DNA of 64,000 nucleotides from Bacteroidaceae bacterium (GCA_024688885.1 JAILDV010000050.1:1-64000), one strand, 5' to 3'. Positions 20,753-30,658 are shown, counted from the stretch's first letter. The notes: a model not told the origin generated them from the sequence alone. Translations and numbers: made by a program.

Positions 20753-22237
20753 ATGATAACTATCCAAAATAACGACGGTGACAGACGGGTGCTCGTTCTC
20801 GACAACCCCTTTGCTCTTGACGAGAGCCCAGACTTCCCTGAATACCTCTTCGATGTTGTGTTCATCACCAACGATTCTGCCGAGGAGACAAAGACCATCC
20901 TCAACAGCATCAACCCTGTCACCTCCACCAAGTGCTGCTACAAGCCCCTGTTCGTGTCTGCCTCCCTCAAAGGGAAGATGGGCAGCTACGACGAAATCAT
21001 CGACGGCTACTCAGACAACTGGAACGACATGGAAGTGCTCACAGCCGTCGAGAACATCATCAACTACAACACCCTGATTGGACTTGCAGCCACCGAGGAC
21101 CCCATCATGTCCTCCAACCAGTTCTTCATTCGTCTGACACGCTACCTGATATCACGAAAGAAGACCATTCTCGAACCCAAACTTGACGTCACAGCCTCCA
21201 CAGGCTATGTCATCCCCGTCTTCGACCTCTTCTACAGGCTGGGGCAATACGAACTCTCCGACTACTTCGTGTTCCTTCAGTCCATGGCAGAAAAAGGGCT
21301 CTTCCGCTCCACCAAGTTCGTCAACAAGGTGTACCTCTGCCCCACCTGCCTCCACTCCCATCTGCTCTACATCAAGACCTGCCCCAAGTGCGGACAGTCC
21401 TCCGTGCAGACCGAGGAAGTCATCCACCACTTCCGTTGCGCCAACGTGTCACCCGAACACACCTACAACTTCGGAGGTCAGTTGCGCTGCCCCAAGTGCC
21501 ACAAGATACTTCGCCACATCGGCATGGACTACGACCGTCCAGCGGTCATCCACACATGCAGCACCTGCGGCAACACCTTCATCGAGCCTCGCACACAAAG
21601 TCTCTGCACCAGCTGTCACGAACTGCACGACGTCGAGGAACTCATCCCACAGGACGTCAACGTCTATGAAATCACCTCCGAGGGCAAGCAGAGCATCATC
21701 TCGCCCAACATCGGATTCACCATCTACACCGAATTCTACGACAACTACATCGAATACAACCGATTCGTCAGCCGCATCCGTCTCTTGGCAGAGCAGAAAT
21801 TCTCAGGCAACATCGAAGGCGACCTACTTGTCGGCAAGATATGGATACTGAACGAAGAAGGCGAAACCATGCCCATACGCCCCGAGGAAATCGAACTCGT
21901 CTGCCTCTACTTCCCCAACAACAAGGTGTCGGCAGCCAACAACATCACCTATGTGGGCTCCGTCATCCGCGAACATAAGGGCATTGACACGGAAGAGGAA
22001 ATCATTAACTTTCAAGTGATGATGTCAGAAACCCTCCGAGCCTCCGTGTCCATCCTCAAGCCGGGCGAGACCATCTGCTACAGCTACATGAAGCTGCAGG
22101 GCAACCAGTCCACCATCGACGACTTCATCAAGGAGATGGAATACATCTCCCCCACGCCCGACGACACAGCCACAGGCGAGGCAGGCACCACACAGGCAGC
22201 CCCCGTCCGCCCCACCGACGAAATAGAGGAAATGTAA
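20753..22237 (+). CDS. TackOD1-like Cys-rich (multi zinc-ribbon) signalling protein
   Basis: LCPTCLHSHLLYIKTCPKCGQSSVQTEEVIHHFRCANVSPEHTYNFGGQLRCPKCHKILRHIGMDYDR...CSTCGNTF...CTSCHEL; family recognised from memory. Confidence 0.65.
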   Translation: MITIQNNDGDRRVLVLDNPFALDESPDFPEYLFDVVFITNDSAEETKTILNSINPVTSTKCCYKPLFVSASLKGKMGSYDEIIDGYSDNWNDMEVLTAVENIINYNTLIGLAATEDPIMSSNQFFIRLTRYLISRKKTILEPKLDVTASTGYVIPVFDLFYRLGQYELSDYFVFLQSMAEKGLFRSTKFVNKVYLCPTCLHSHLLYIKTCPKCGQSSVQTEEVIHHFRCANVSPEHTYNFGGQLRCPKCHKILRHIGMDYDRPAVIHTCSTCGNTFIEPRTQSLCTSCHELHDVEELIPQDVNVYEITSEGKQSIISPNIGFTIYTEFYDNYIEYNRFVSRIRLLAEQKFSGNIEGDLLVGKIWILNEEGETMPIRPEEIELVCLYFPNNKVSAANNITYVGSVIREHKGIDTEEEIINFQVMMSETLRASVSILKPGETICYSYMKLQGNQSTIDDFIKEMEYISPTPDDTATGEAGTTQAAPVRPTDEIEEM

Positions 22238-22280
22238 GCAAACATCACACGAAACAATAAAACTTAAAACACATACCGAT

Positions 22281-22706
22281 ATGAACAACTACATCACACC
22301 AGGAATCGACGTCGAAAGCCTATCCGTCCTCGTAGTGGATGACGTTCCGTTGAACATCCTTCTTATCAAGAAGATGCTCTCTCAGTACACGTTTGAAATC
22401 CGTACAGCCAATGGTGGTCAGGCAGCCCTTGATGCCATTGCACAGAAAAAGCCAAACCTCGTGCTGCTAGACCTCATGATGCCAGGTATTGATGGTTTTG
22501 AAGTGATTCGCCGTCTCCGTGCAGACGATGCTACGAAAGACCTGCCCATCATCATTCTTTCGGCACTCAACTCCGAACAGGACATCTCCAAAGGCTTCCA
22601 GCTGGGAGCCAACGACTTCATCAACAAGCCCATCATCATGGAGAAGCTCCTCAGCAGCGTCACCACACAGATAAACCTTCAGGCTGCAAAGGCACAGAAT
22701 GGATGA
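22281..22706 (+). CDS. stand-alone response regulator receiver protein
   Basis: REC motifs VLVVDDVPLN, LVLLDLMMPGIDGFE, LPIIILSA, NDFINKPI; no output domain. Confidence 0.92.
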   Translation: MNNYITPGIDVESLSVLVVDDVPLNILLIKKMLSQYTFEIRTANGGQAALDAIAQKKPNLVLLDLMMPGIDGFEVIRRLRADDATKDLPIIILSALNSEQDISKGFQLGANDFINKPIIMEKLLSSVTTQINLQAAKAQNG

Positions 22707-22735
22707 TAGGAGCATGTGCGGGAAAAGCACGAAAA

Positions 22736-22773
22736 AAGACCACGGACGGGAAACATTTTCCTTCCGTGGTCTT
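22736..22773. terminator. bidirectional terminator between convergent genes
   Basis: AAGACCACGGA...TCCGTGGTCTT with A/T flanks. Confidence 0.8.
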
Positions 22774-22798
22774 CTTTATATGAACCATCCAATGCCTG

Positions 22799-24154
22799 CT
22801 ACTTCCTTAAAACCTCCACCAGTTCCTCCACCGTCACCAGTTTCTGCTCACCTGTCATCATGTTCTTCAAGTTAATCTTCCCCTCCTTCATCTCGCTCTC
22901 ACCAGCAAGCGCCACAAACGGAATCCCCTTGGCATTTGCATAGCTCATCTGCTTCTTCATCTTCGCTGCGTCAGGGAACTGCTCACCACTAATGCCAGCC
23001 TCGCGAACCCTTGACAAGATAGGCATACAATAGGTTGCCTCTGACTCGCCAAAATTGACGAACAGCACCTTCGTGGCACCTACAGCCTCCTTCGGATAAA
23101 GGTCTAACTGATTCAGCACATCAAAGATTCTGTCCGCACCAAACGAGATGCCCACGCCACTCAGTCCAGGCATGCCAAAAATGCCTGTCAGGTTATCATA
23201 GCGTCCACCACCAGTGATGGAGCCGATTTCCACATCCAGCGCCTTCACTTCAAAAATGGCACCCGTATAGTAATTCAAGCCTCGCGCCAGTGTCAAATCA
23301 AACTCCACCTCATTCTTCGTTCCCAGTTTGCTGAAGATGTACTCCATTTCTTCCACACCCTTCAATCCTGTCTCCGAATCTTTCAGCACATTCCTCATCG
23401 TCGCCAATTTTTCCGCATTTGAACCATTCAATTGAATGATGGGTTGCAACTGCTCTATCGCGTCTGCAGGGATACCTGCCTCAGCCAACTCAGCATTCAC
23501 TGCAGCCAAACCAATCTTATCCAGCTTGTCCATCGCCACCGTTATCTCCACAATCTTGTCTGCCTGACCGATCATCTCTGCTATACCCGTCAGAATCTTA
23601 CGGTTGTTCATCTTAATGCATACCCTCACACCAAAGCGGGTAAACACCGTATCAACAATCTGCATCAACTCCACCTCGTTCAACAATGAATCACTGCCCA
23701 CCACATCTGCATCACACTGATAAAACTCTCTGTATCTGCCCTTCTGCGGACGGTCTGCACGCCATACAGGCTGAATTTGGTATCGCTTGAATGGCAACGT
23801 CAGTTCCTCCCTGTGCTGCACCACATAGCGGGCAAATGGCACTGTCAAATCATATCGCAAACCCTTCTCGCAAAACCTTGCCGCCAACTTTCCCGTACTC
23901 GTCGTCGCAACCTCCTCCGCTGTCATCCCATGCAGAAAATCGCCTGAATTGAGAATCTTGAAGAGCAGTTTGTCACCCTCTTCACCATACTTACCCATCA
24001 ACGTTGAGAGATTCTCCATTGCCGGTGTTTCAATCTGCTGAAAACCATACAATGCATACACATCCTTGATGGTATTGAAAATATAATTACGCTTCGCCAT
24101 CTCCATTGGCGAAAAGTCACGTGTTCCCTTTGGAATGCTTGGTTTTTGTGCCAT
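22799..24154 (-). CDS. hisS: histidine--tRNA ligase
   Basis: Class II motifs ([41 protein letters not shown]). Confidence 0.96.
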   Translation of the reverse strand: MAQKPSIPKGTRDFSPMEMAKRNYIFNTIKDVYALYGFQQIETPAMENLSTLMGKYGEEGDKLLFKILNSGDFLHGMTAEEVATTSTGKLAARFCEKGLRYDLTVPFARYVVQHREELTLPFKRYQIQPVWRADRPQKGRYREFYQCDADVVGSDSLLNEVELMQIVDTVFTRFGVRVCIKMNNRKILTGIAEMIGQADKIVEITVAMDKLDKIGLAAVNAELAEAGIPADAIEQLQPIIQLNGSNAEKLATMRNVLKDSETGLKGVEEMEYIFSKLGTKNEVEFDLTLARGLNYYTGAIFEVKALDVEIGSITGGGRYDNLTGIFGMPGLSGVGISFGADRIFDVLNQLDLYPKEAVGATKVLFVNFGESEATYCMPILSRVREAGISGEQFPDAAKMKKQMSYANAKGIPFVALAGESEMKEGKINLKNMMTGEQKLVTVEELVEVLRK

Positions 24155-24182
24155 AATCTTGTATCGAATTACAATTTGAATG

Positions 24183-24190
24183 CAAAGGTA
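24183..24190 (-). promoter_or_regulatory. -7 box TACCTTTG (minus strand) for hisS
   Basis: CAAAGGTA on the plus strand, ~29 bp upstream of the hisS start. Confidence 0.6.
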
Positions 24191-24279
24191 GGGAAAAAAA
24201 TGAGAAAATGAAAGAATGAGAAAATGAAAGAGGAATTATTTGCTATTCAGGGCGTTTTTTCGTTGAAAAAGTAACAATT

Positions 24280-24307
24280 CCTAATTCCTAATCCCTAATT
24301 CCTAATT
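24280..24307 (+). repeat. heptamer array CCTAATT x4
   Basis: CCTAATT-CCTAATC-CCTAATT-CCTAATT directly upstream of the sufS -7 box. Confidence 0.9.
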
Positions 24308-24315
24308 AAATTGAC

Positions 24316-24323
24316 TACCTTTG
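24316..24323 (+). promoter_or_regulatory. -7 box TACCTTTG for sufS
   Basis: TAnnTTTG ~30 bp upstream of ATG 24353. Confidence 0.65.
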
Positions 24324-24352
24324 CAAAAACTTTCAACAGTCAACCGTAAGCA

Positions 24353-25567
24353 ATGTATAACGTAAATAAAGTACGCGCGGACTTTCCCATTCTTTCCAGA
24401 GAAGTGTATGGAAAGCCCTTGGTGTATTTAGACAATGGTGCAACAACGCAAAAGCCCCGTCAGGTGGTGGAGGCGATGGTGGACGAATACTACAACGTAA
24501 ATGCGAACGTACATCGTGGGGTGCATTTCCTCTCCCAACAGGCAACCGACCTGCACGAAGCAAGCCGCGAGGTGGTGAGGGCATTCATCCATGCACGCAG
24601 CACCAACGAAATCATCTTTACACGCGGCACAACGGAGAGCATCAACCTGCTCGCCTTCTCATTGGGCGAAGCCATGGTGAAGGAAGGCGACGAGGTGGTG
24701 GTGAGCGCCATGGAGCACCACTCCAACATCGTGCCTTGGCAGATGATGTGCGAGAGGAAGGGCGCACTGTTGCGGGTGATTCCCATGACCGACGAAGGCG
24801 AGTTACAGCTGGATGCCCTCGAAGAGCTCCTCACAGAACGCACACGCATTGTGTGCTGCACCCAAGTGAGCAATGTGCTGGGCACGGTCAATCCCGTCAA
24901 GGAAATAGTGCGGATGGCACACGACAAGGGCATCCCCGTGCTTGTGGATGGCGCTCAGTCGGTGCCCCACATGCAGGTGGACATGCAGGACTTGGATTGC
25001 GACTTTTTCGCCTTCTCAGGTCACAAGGTCTATGGACCCACAGGCGTGGGGGTGCTCTATGGGAAAGAAGCCTGGCTGGAGAAACTCCCTCCCTATCAGG
25101 GAGGTGGAGAAATGATAAAGAACGTGACCTTTCAGAAAACCACCTACAACGCCCTTCCCTACAAGTTTGAGGCTGGCACCCCCGACTATGTGGCAACCCA
25201 TGCCTTGGCTAAGGCGCTCAACTACGTGAACGACTTGGGCATGGAGAACATTGAGGCGCACGAACGGGAACTGACTCTCTATGCCTTGGAACAGCTGCAG
25301 CGCATTGAGGGCATGCGGATCATCGGGCGCGCCCGACAACACGATGCCGTCATCAGTTTCTTGGTGGGCGACATCCATCATCTTGACATGGGCACCCTGC
25401 TCGACCGTCTGGGCATTGCCGTCCGCACTGGTCATCATTGCGCCGAACCTCTGATGAGAAGGTTGGGAATCGAAGGCACAGTGCGGGCATCATTTTCATT
25501 GTACAACACGAAAGAAGAGGTGGATGTTCTTGTGGATGGCATTGAACGTATCAGGAAAATGTTCTGA
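24353..25567 (+). CDS. sufS: cysteine desulfurase SufS
   Basis: YLDNGATTQKP; FSGHKVYGPTGVGVLYG; RTGHHCAEPLM. Confidence 0.95.
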   Translation: MYNVNKVRADFPILSREVYGKPLVYLDNGATTQKPRQVVEAMVDEYYNVNANVHRGVHFLSQQATDLHEASREVVRAFIHARSTNEIIFTRGTTESINLLAFSLGEAMVKEGDEVVVSAMEHHSNIVPWQMMCERKGALLRVIPMTDEGELQLDALEELLTERTRIVCCTQVSNVLGTVNPVKEIVRMAHDKGIPVLVDGAQSVPHMQVDMQDLDCDFFAFSGHKVYGPTGVGVLYGKEAWLEKLPPYQGGGEMIKNVTFQKTTYNALPYKFEAGTPDYVATHALAKALNYVNDLGMENIEAHERELTLYALEQLQRIEGMRIIGRARQHDAVISFLVGDIHHLDMGTLLDRLGIAVRTGHHCAEPLMRRLGIEGTVRASFSLYNTKEEVDVLVDGIERIRKMF

Positions 25568-27069
25568 TGAAGCTGGCAAAACTGACATTTTTAAGTGAAT
25601 ATAGCCGATACCTATGGGGCTTGCTGATAGTGGCTCTGTGTTGTTGGTGCGCAAGCCGATGGAACGTGTGGTTTGACAACCCCGAAGAGGATGCATACGA
25701 ACCATCGGACGTGCCGACAAGGATATTGCTGACTTTTGGCGATGAGGACGGAGTGCGCAACCGCAACATCAGCTGGACATGCGGCAAAGTGGTGAAGGAG
25801 TCGTTTGTGGAGCTGGTGGAGTTAAACGATAACGGTAACCTTAACGGTAACCTTAACGATAACCTTAACTGTCAGCCCTCAGCCCTCAGCCCTCAGCCCT
25901 CAGCCCTCAACTCTCAACTCTCAACTGCCACAGGCGAGGTGTTTGTGTCCCGCAGTGGCAAGGCTGCCTATTATGTGGCAAGACTGAGAGACCTGAAGGC
26001 GGGGCACACTTATCGGTATCGGGTGTGTACGGGGGGCAAGAAATCTGAATGGCACGAGTTTCATCTGCCTCCATCCCATGAGCCCGAGACATCGTTTCTA
26101 TATATGGGCGACATACAGGACTCCATCGGGGGCATTGCCAACCAGCTGCTACGCGAGGCGTTCGGGCGCAATCCCGACACGGAATTCCTCGTGTGTGGCG
26201 GCGACCTGACCGAACGCCCCACCGATGCCTATTGGGGTGAGACGTTCGAGAGCCTCGACAGCGTGGGGCTGTCGGTGCCCGTGCTGACCATCACAGGCAA
26301 CCACGACTATCTGAAGGGCGTGGTCTGTCAACTGGAACGTCGTTTCTCTCTCATCCACTCCTATTTCCTCGACTCGATGGTGGGAGAGAATCAGGTGTTC
26401 ACCGTGCGGTATAAGCATGTGCAGCTTTTCTGTCTGGACAGCAATCGGGAGTTCTTCTACCTGTGGACACAGCGTCGGTGGCTGGAGGAGCAACTGGAAG
26501 GGAGTCGGGCGAAATGGAAGATTGTGGTGCTGCACCATCCTCTCTACTCCATTCGCGGCAGCATGAACAACCTCATCCAACGGTGGATGTTCGACGACAT
26601 CATCCGTGAGCACGGGGTGGATGTGGTGCTGCAAGGACACGAACATGCCTATGCCCGCATGACCACCAGCTCTCAGCCCTCAACTCTAAACACTCAACTC
26701 TCAACTCTAAACTCTCAACCCTCAACTCTAAACTCTCAACTCTCACCCCCCATCTACACCGTCAGCCACTGCTCTCCCAAGAGTTACCGCATTGGATTTG
26801 ACGAGAGGGTGGACAAGTTCGGAACGGGGAGCAGATATTATCAGATGGTGCGCACAAGGGGTGACACGCTCTTTCTCACAGCATGGGATGCCAACGATGG
26901 GACACTCTACGACTCGCTCTACATCGTGAAACAGGGTGCCGACACACAGGTGGTAGATGCCGGCAGGGACATACCCGAGAGACTCACCTTCACCCCCGAC
27001 CCCCACAACAAAAAAGACGTTGCCTTTGCTGAGCGCATCAAAGCATACAAGCGAAGAAAACATCTTTGA
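25567..27069 (+). CDS. metallophosphatase family protein (FN3-like domain plus phosphoesterase)
   Basis: YMGDIQD, CGGDLTE, TGNHDYL, HHPLYS, LQGHEHAYARM; TGATG overlap with the sufS stop. Confidence 0.88.
   Translation: MKLAKLTFLSEYSRYLWGLLIVALCCWCASRWNVWFDNPEEDAYEPSDVPTRILLTFGDEDGVRNRNISWTCGKVVKESFVELVELNDNGNLNGNLNDNLNCQPSALSPQPSALNSQLSTATGEVFVSRSGKAAYYVARLRDLKAGHTYRYRVCTGGKKSEWHEFHLPPSHEPETSFLYMGDIQDSIGGIANQLLREAFGRNPDTEFLVCGGDLTERPTDAYWGETFESLDSVGLSVPVLTITGNHDYLKGVVCQLERRFSLIHSYFLDSMVGENQVFTVRYKHVQLFCLDSNREFFYLWTQRRWLEEQLEGSRAKWKIVVLHHPLYSIRGSMNNLIQRWMFDDIIREHGVDVVLQGHEHAYARMTTSSQPSTLNTQLSTLNSQPSTLNSQLSPPIYTVSHCSPKSYRIGFDERVDKFGTGSRYYQMVRTRGDTLFLTAWDANDGTLYDSLYIVKQGADTQVVDAGRDIPERLTFTPDPHNKKDVAFAERIKAYKRRKHL
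25823..25928 (+). repeat. in-frame hexamer (AACGGT/AACCTT) plus heptamer (CAGCCCT x5, CAACTCT) array inside ORF
   Basis: Encodes NDNGNLNGNLNDNLNCQPSALSPQPSALNSQLSTA. Confidence 0.95.
26674..26750 (+). repeat. in-frame heptamer array (11 units) inside ORF
   Basis: CAGCCCT-CAACTCT-AAACACT-CAACTCT-CAACTCT-AAACTCT-CAACCCT-CAACTCT-AAACTCT-CAACTCT-CACCCCC; encodes QPSTLNTQLSTLNSQPSTLNSQLSPP. Confidence 0.95.
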
Positions 27070-27186
27070 TATTTACAATTTGACCATTTACATTGTACAA
27101 TTTACGTCAGTTCAGTATAAGGAATCGCTTCGCGAAAACAAATTGGGTTATATCGAACTCACATTAAAACTGTCAACAGAACAACA

Positions 27187-29235
27187 ATGATACACATGGA
27201 ACTAAAGAAATCCTTCATTTCCAGCCCCATCGCCTTCGTCGTCAATCTGGTGCTGGTGTATTTCGCCTATGGTTTGTGCCGACTGACATACCTGTTCGAA
27301 AACTGGTCGGTGCTGTCGGAGGGCTTCGACACGCTCTCGTTTTGGGATGCACTGAGGGGATGTTGGATGTTTGACACTTCTGCCATACTCTACACCAATA
27401 TCCTTTATGCCATCATGATGCTGGTGCCGTTGCACTGGAAGGAGACTGACGGCTGGCAGACGGTGGCGAAATGGGGGTTTGTGCTGGTCAATTCGCTGTG
27501 CATCATCGCCAATCTGGCTGATGCTGTGTATTTCCAATATACGGGGCGACGCACCACTTCCTCGGTGTTTCAGGAGTTCAGCAACGAGGGGAATATTGGC
27601 GATGTGATTGGCATCGAGCTATGGCGGCACTGGTATCTGGTGCTGGTGGGCATGGTGCTGATGGCTGGACTGTGGATGCTGTATGTGAAGCCTCATGGCA
27701 AGCTGAACCTGCACCTGCCGAAGAGGAGACTCACTTATTATGTCATCCAAACATTATGTTTCGGACTCTACATCCCCATCACCATTGCGGGTATGCGTGG
27801 GGGAGCCACTACGGCTGTGCGCCCCATCACCATCAGCAATGCCAATCAGTATGTGAACCGACCTGCCGAGGCTGCACTGATTCTGAACACTCCTTTCTCG
27901 ATGATTCGCACCATCAATAAGAATGTGTTTGCCGACCCCAAGTTCTTTTCCCGAAACGAACTGGACATGATTTACAGCCCAGTCCATTTCCCTGCCGACA
28001 GTGGCACGATGAAGCGGAAGAACGTGGTGGTGTTCATCATGGAGAGTTATGGCAAGGAGTATATCGGGGCACTCAACGATAACCCTAACGATAACCTTAA
28101 CCCTAACTCTCAGCCCTCAGCCCTCAGCCCTCAGCCCTCAACTCTAAACTCTAAACCCTCAACTCTCACCCCCTTCACCGATTCGCTGATAGGGAAGTCG
28201 CTGACGTTCGACCTCACCATTGCCAATGGGCGAAAGAGCATTGACGGCATGCCTTCGATTCTTTCCAGCATTCCACGTTTCATCGAGCCCTTCTTCCTCA
28301 CTCCTGCATCGCTGAATGAGGTGAGCGGTCTGGCAGGGGAGTTGGGCAAGGTGGGGTATGAGTCTGCCTTCTTCCACGGTGCGGAAAACGGGTCGATGGG
28401 GTTTGAGGCTTTTGCCAAAGCCACAGGGTATCGGCACTATCTGGGCAGAACTGAATATAACCAAGACATGCGGTTCGGCGGCGACAAGGACTTCGACGGC
28501 ATGTGGGCTATCTGGGACGAGGAGTTCCTGCAGTTCTTTGCCCTGAAGATGACGGAGATGAAGGAACCGTTCATCACCTCTGTGTTCACTGCCAGTTCGC
28601 ACCACCCTTATGCCGTGCCGGAACGATACAGGGACATCTACAAGGACGAGCCAGGCGATGCCAACGTCATGCACAAGTGCATCCGCTATGTGGACCATGC
28701 ACTGCGTCTCTTTTTCCAGACGGCAGAGAAACAGCCGTGGTATAAGAACACCATCTTTGTGCTCACTGCCGACCACACCAACAAGAATTCGGATCCTCGG
28801 TATCAGACAGAACTGGGCGTGTGCAGCGTGCCCATCCTCATTTTCGACCCATCGGGCGACATCAAGCCCGAACGTCGCCACTGCATTGCCCAACAGATTG
28901 ACATCATGCCGACAGTGCTGAATTATCTGGGCTATGACAAGCCCTATGTGGCATTCGGACAAGACCTGCTGAACACTCCCGACCAAGACACGTGGGCGGT
29001 GACCAACAACAACGGGATGTACCACTATGTGAAGGGCGACTACGTGCTGCTTTTCACCGAAAGTGGGCAAGCCAAGGCGCTCTACAACTACAAGCAGGAC
29101 TGGTATATGAAGCAGAACCTGCTGGGCAGGACCGGGGAGACGGAACAGCAGATGGAACGTGAAGTGAAAGCACTCATCCAGTCCTACATGGAGCGGATGA
29201 CCGAAGACCGTCTGACATGGAAGGATGAACGATGA
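27187..29235 (+). CDS. LTA synthase family protein / sulfatase-like membrane transferase
   Basis: N-terminal TMs; NVVVFIMESYGKEYIGAL; ANGRKSIDGMPSILSS; FVLTADHTN. Confidence 0.88.
   Translation: MIHMELKKSFISSPIAFVVNLVLVYFAYGLCRLTYLFENWSVLSEGFDTLSFWDALRGCWMFDTSAILYTNILYAIMMLVPLHWKETDGWQTVAKWGFVLVNSLCIIANLADAVYFQYTGRRTTSSVFQEFSNEGNIGDVIGIELWRHWYLVLVGMVLMAGLWMLYVKPHGKLNLHLPKRRLTYYVIQTLCFGLYIPITIAGMRGGATTAVRPITISNANQYVNRPAEAALILNTPFSMIRTINKNVFADPKFFSRNELDMIYSPVHFPADSGTMKRKNVVVFIMESYGKEYIGALNDNPNDNLNPNSQPSALSPQPSTLNSKPSTLTPFTDSLIGKSLTFDLTIANGRKSIDGMPSILSSIPRFIEPFFLTPASLNEVSGLAGELGKVGYESAFFHGAENGSMGFEAFAKATGYRHYLGRTEYNQDMRFGGDKDFDGMWAIWDEEFLQFFALKMTEMKEPFITSVFTASSHHPYAVPERYRDIYKDEPGDANVMHKCIRYVDHALRLFFQTAEKQPWYKNTIFVLTADHTNKNSDPRYQTELGVCSVPILIFDPSGDIKPERRHCIAQQIDIMPTVLNYLGYDKPYVAFGQDLLNTPDQDTWAVTNNNGMYHYVKGDYVLLFTESGQAKALYNYKQDWYMKQNLLGRTGETEQQMEREVKALIQSYMERMTEDRLTWKDER
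28074..28170 (+). repeat. in-frame hexamer plus heptamer array inside ORF
   Basis: Encodes NDNPNDNLNPNSQPSALSPQPSTLNSKPSTLTP. Confidence 0.95.
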
Positions 29236-29272
29236 AAGATGGACGATGAATCTTTCAGAATTAGGAATTAGG

Positions 29273-29346
29273 AAAGATGCGGTTGAGCGAGTGCAGAGGT
29301 CAAACTTGTTTGAACTATGCCGAGCGTGAGCATCTTCGGCGAAGCC
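29273..29346 (+). repeat. 74-bp hairpin element copy C
   Basis: Near-identical to copies A/B; followed by a heptamer array. Confidence 0.95.
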
Positions 29347-29364
29347 AATGAGGAATGAGGAATT

Positions 29365-29419
29365 GAATCTCTCAACTCTCAACTCTAAACTCTAAACTCT
29401 CAACTGTCAATTGTCAACA
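29365..29419 (+). repeat. heptamer array CTCTCAA/CTCTAAA/CTGTCAA directly before ATG
   Basis: CTCTCAACTCTCAACTCTAAACTCTAAACTCTCAACTGTCAATTGTCAACA-ATG. Confidence 0.92.
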
Positions 29420-30433
29420 ATGGAACGCATGAAAACGCGCAACCACGCTTTCGACCTCCTGTGCGGACTCTGCATTCTGCGCATGATTCTGCTGCACGTC
29501 ATGGGCATGTGCGGCTATCGTGGTGAGTTCTGGTTCACGAAGGTGATGGCGTGGTCGTTCTTTTTCATGTCTTTCTTCTTTTTCAAGGCTGGCTATTTCA
29601 ACAAGGGAGTCTCTACCCCCACATGGACCTATCTGAAGGACCGTGTGAAGCGGCTGCTGGTGCCCTATGCCACATGGGGCATCATCGGCAGCATCGTGTT
29701 CTTTGGTTTCCTGCTGGTGTTCCCCGACAATTTCCAGAGATATTATAAGATTCTGCGCTGGTCACACCTGTGGGAAGACAGCCATGTGTGGGGCAACCCT
29801 CCGCTGTGGTTCCTGTTCTCTTTCTTCATGTCCTATGTACTGGTGCATTTCCTCAATAAGGTGAAGTACCTGCGCTGGGTGGCTGTCGCTTTCCCCTTTG
29901 TCAGTTACTACCTATGGACACAGCACAACCCTTTGTGGATGAGCCTTGACAACCTGTTTGCCGGTGTGTTCTTCTTCTATCTCGGTAGGGGATGGCGATG
30001 GCTGCAGAGCCGCGTGCCGAGGGGGTGGCTCATTATCCTGAGCCTTTTGCTCATAGCCGAGTTTGTGGTGGGCAACCGCATGTGGCACGGAGAATATGAC
30101 ATGAGTCTTAACAAGTTCGTGCAGAACCCATGGGGAGCAGGCATCAACACCCTCTGCGCCTTGGTGGGAATATCAGGACTACTCTTGGCACTGCCCCTGA
30201 AGCGCGTGCCGCTTGTGGGCTTCATCGGGGAGCATTCCATGGTGTTTTTCGTGGCACACTACCCCCTCCTCTTCCTTTATGCTTTCACCCACATCGCTTT
30301 CCATCATTCCGTAGCCAACCATTGGGAGGATGTCATCCTGATGATGCTGTTTGTGCTCGTCAGTTGTGCTTGGCTCACGCCCTATGTGGAGAAGGTTCCG
30401 TGGCTGAGTGGACGATGGAAGAAAAAGAATTAG
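29420..30433 (+). CDS. acyltransferase family membrane protein
   Basis: Multi-TM; NHAFDLLCGLCILRMILLH...FFFFKAGYF; C-terminus WLTPYVEKVPWLSGRWKKKN. Confidence 0.8.
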   Translation: MERMKTRNHAFDLLCGLCILRMILLHVMGMCGYRGEFWFTKVMAWSFFFMSFFFFKAGYFNKGVSTPTWTYLKDRVKRLLVPYATWGIIGSIVFFGFLLVFPDNFQRYYKILRWSHLWEDSHVWGNPPLWFLFSFFMSYVLVHFLNKVKYLRWVAVAFPFVSYYLWTQHNPLWMSLDNLFAGVFFFYLGRGWRWLQSRVPRGWLIILSLLLIAEFVVGNRMWHGEYDMSLNKFVQNPWGAGINTLCALVGISGLLLALPLKRVPLVGFIGEHSMVFFVAHYPLLFLYAFTHIAFHHSVANHWEDVILMMLFVLVSCAWLTPYVEKVPWLSGRWKKKN

Positions 30434-30456
30434 GTATACTTTTTCTTGCATCGGGG

Positions 30457-30522
30457 GATGGAAGTAGCATTCTGCGAGGCAAGGAAACGAAGCCGACGCA
30501 AAATGCGAACGGACATCGGGGG
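30457..30522 (+). repeat. ~64-bp repeat copy 1 downstream of acyltransferase
   Basis: GATGGAAGTAGCATTCTGC(GAGGC)AAGGAAACGAAGCCGACGCAAAATGCGAACGGACATCGGGGG. Confidence 0.9.
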
Positions 30523-30658
30523 AGGATGGAAGAAAAAGGATTAGATATACTTTGTCTTGTATCGGGGGAGGTTGGAAGAAAAAGCAAGTGAGGCTGCAAC
30601 AAAAGCGGTGGTAACTTAAATTTTTCACTTTTCAAGCACGCTTGAAAAACATTTTCCA

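Noticed and set aside
29411-29419. TTG start listed for the acyltransferase ORF
   Set aside because: It lies within the heptamer array; ATG 29420 matches the paralog's N-terminus.
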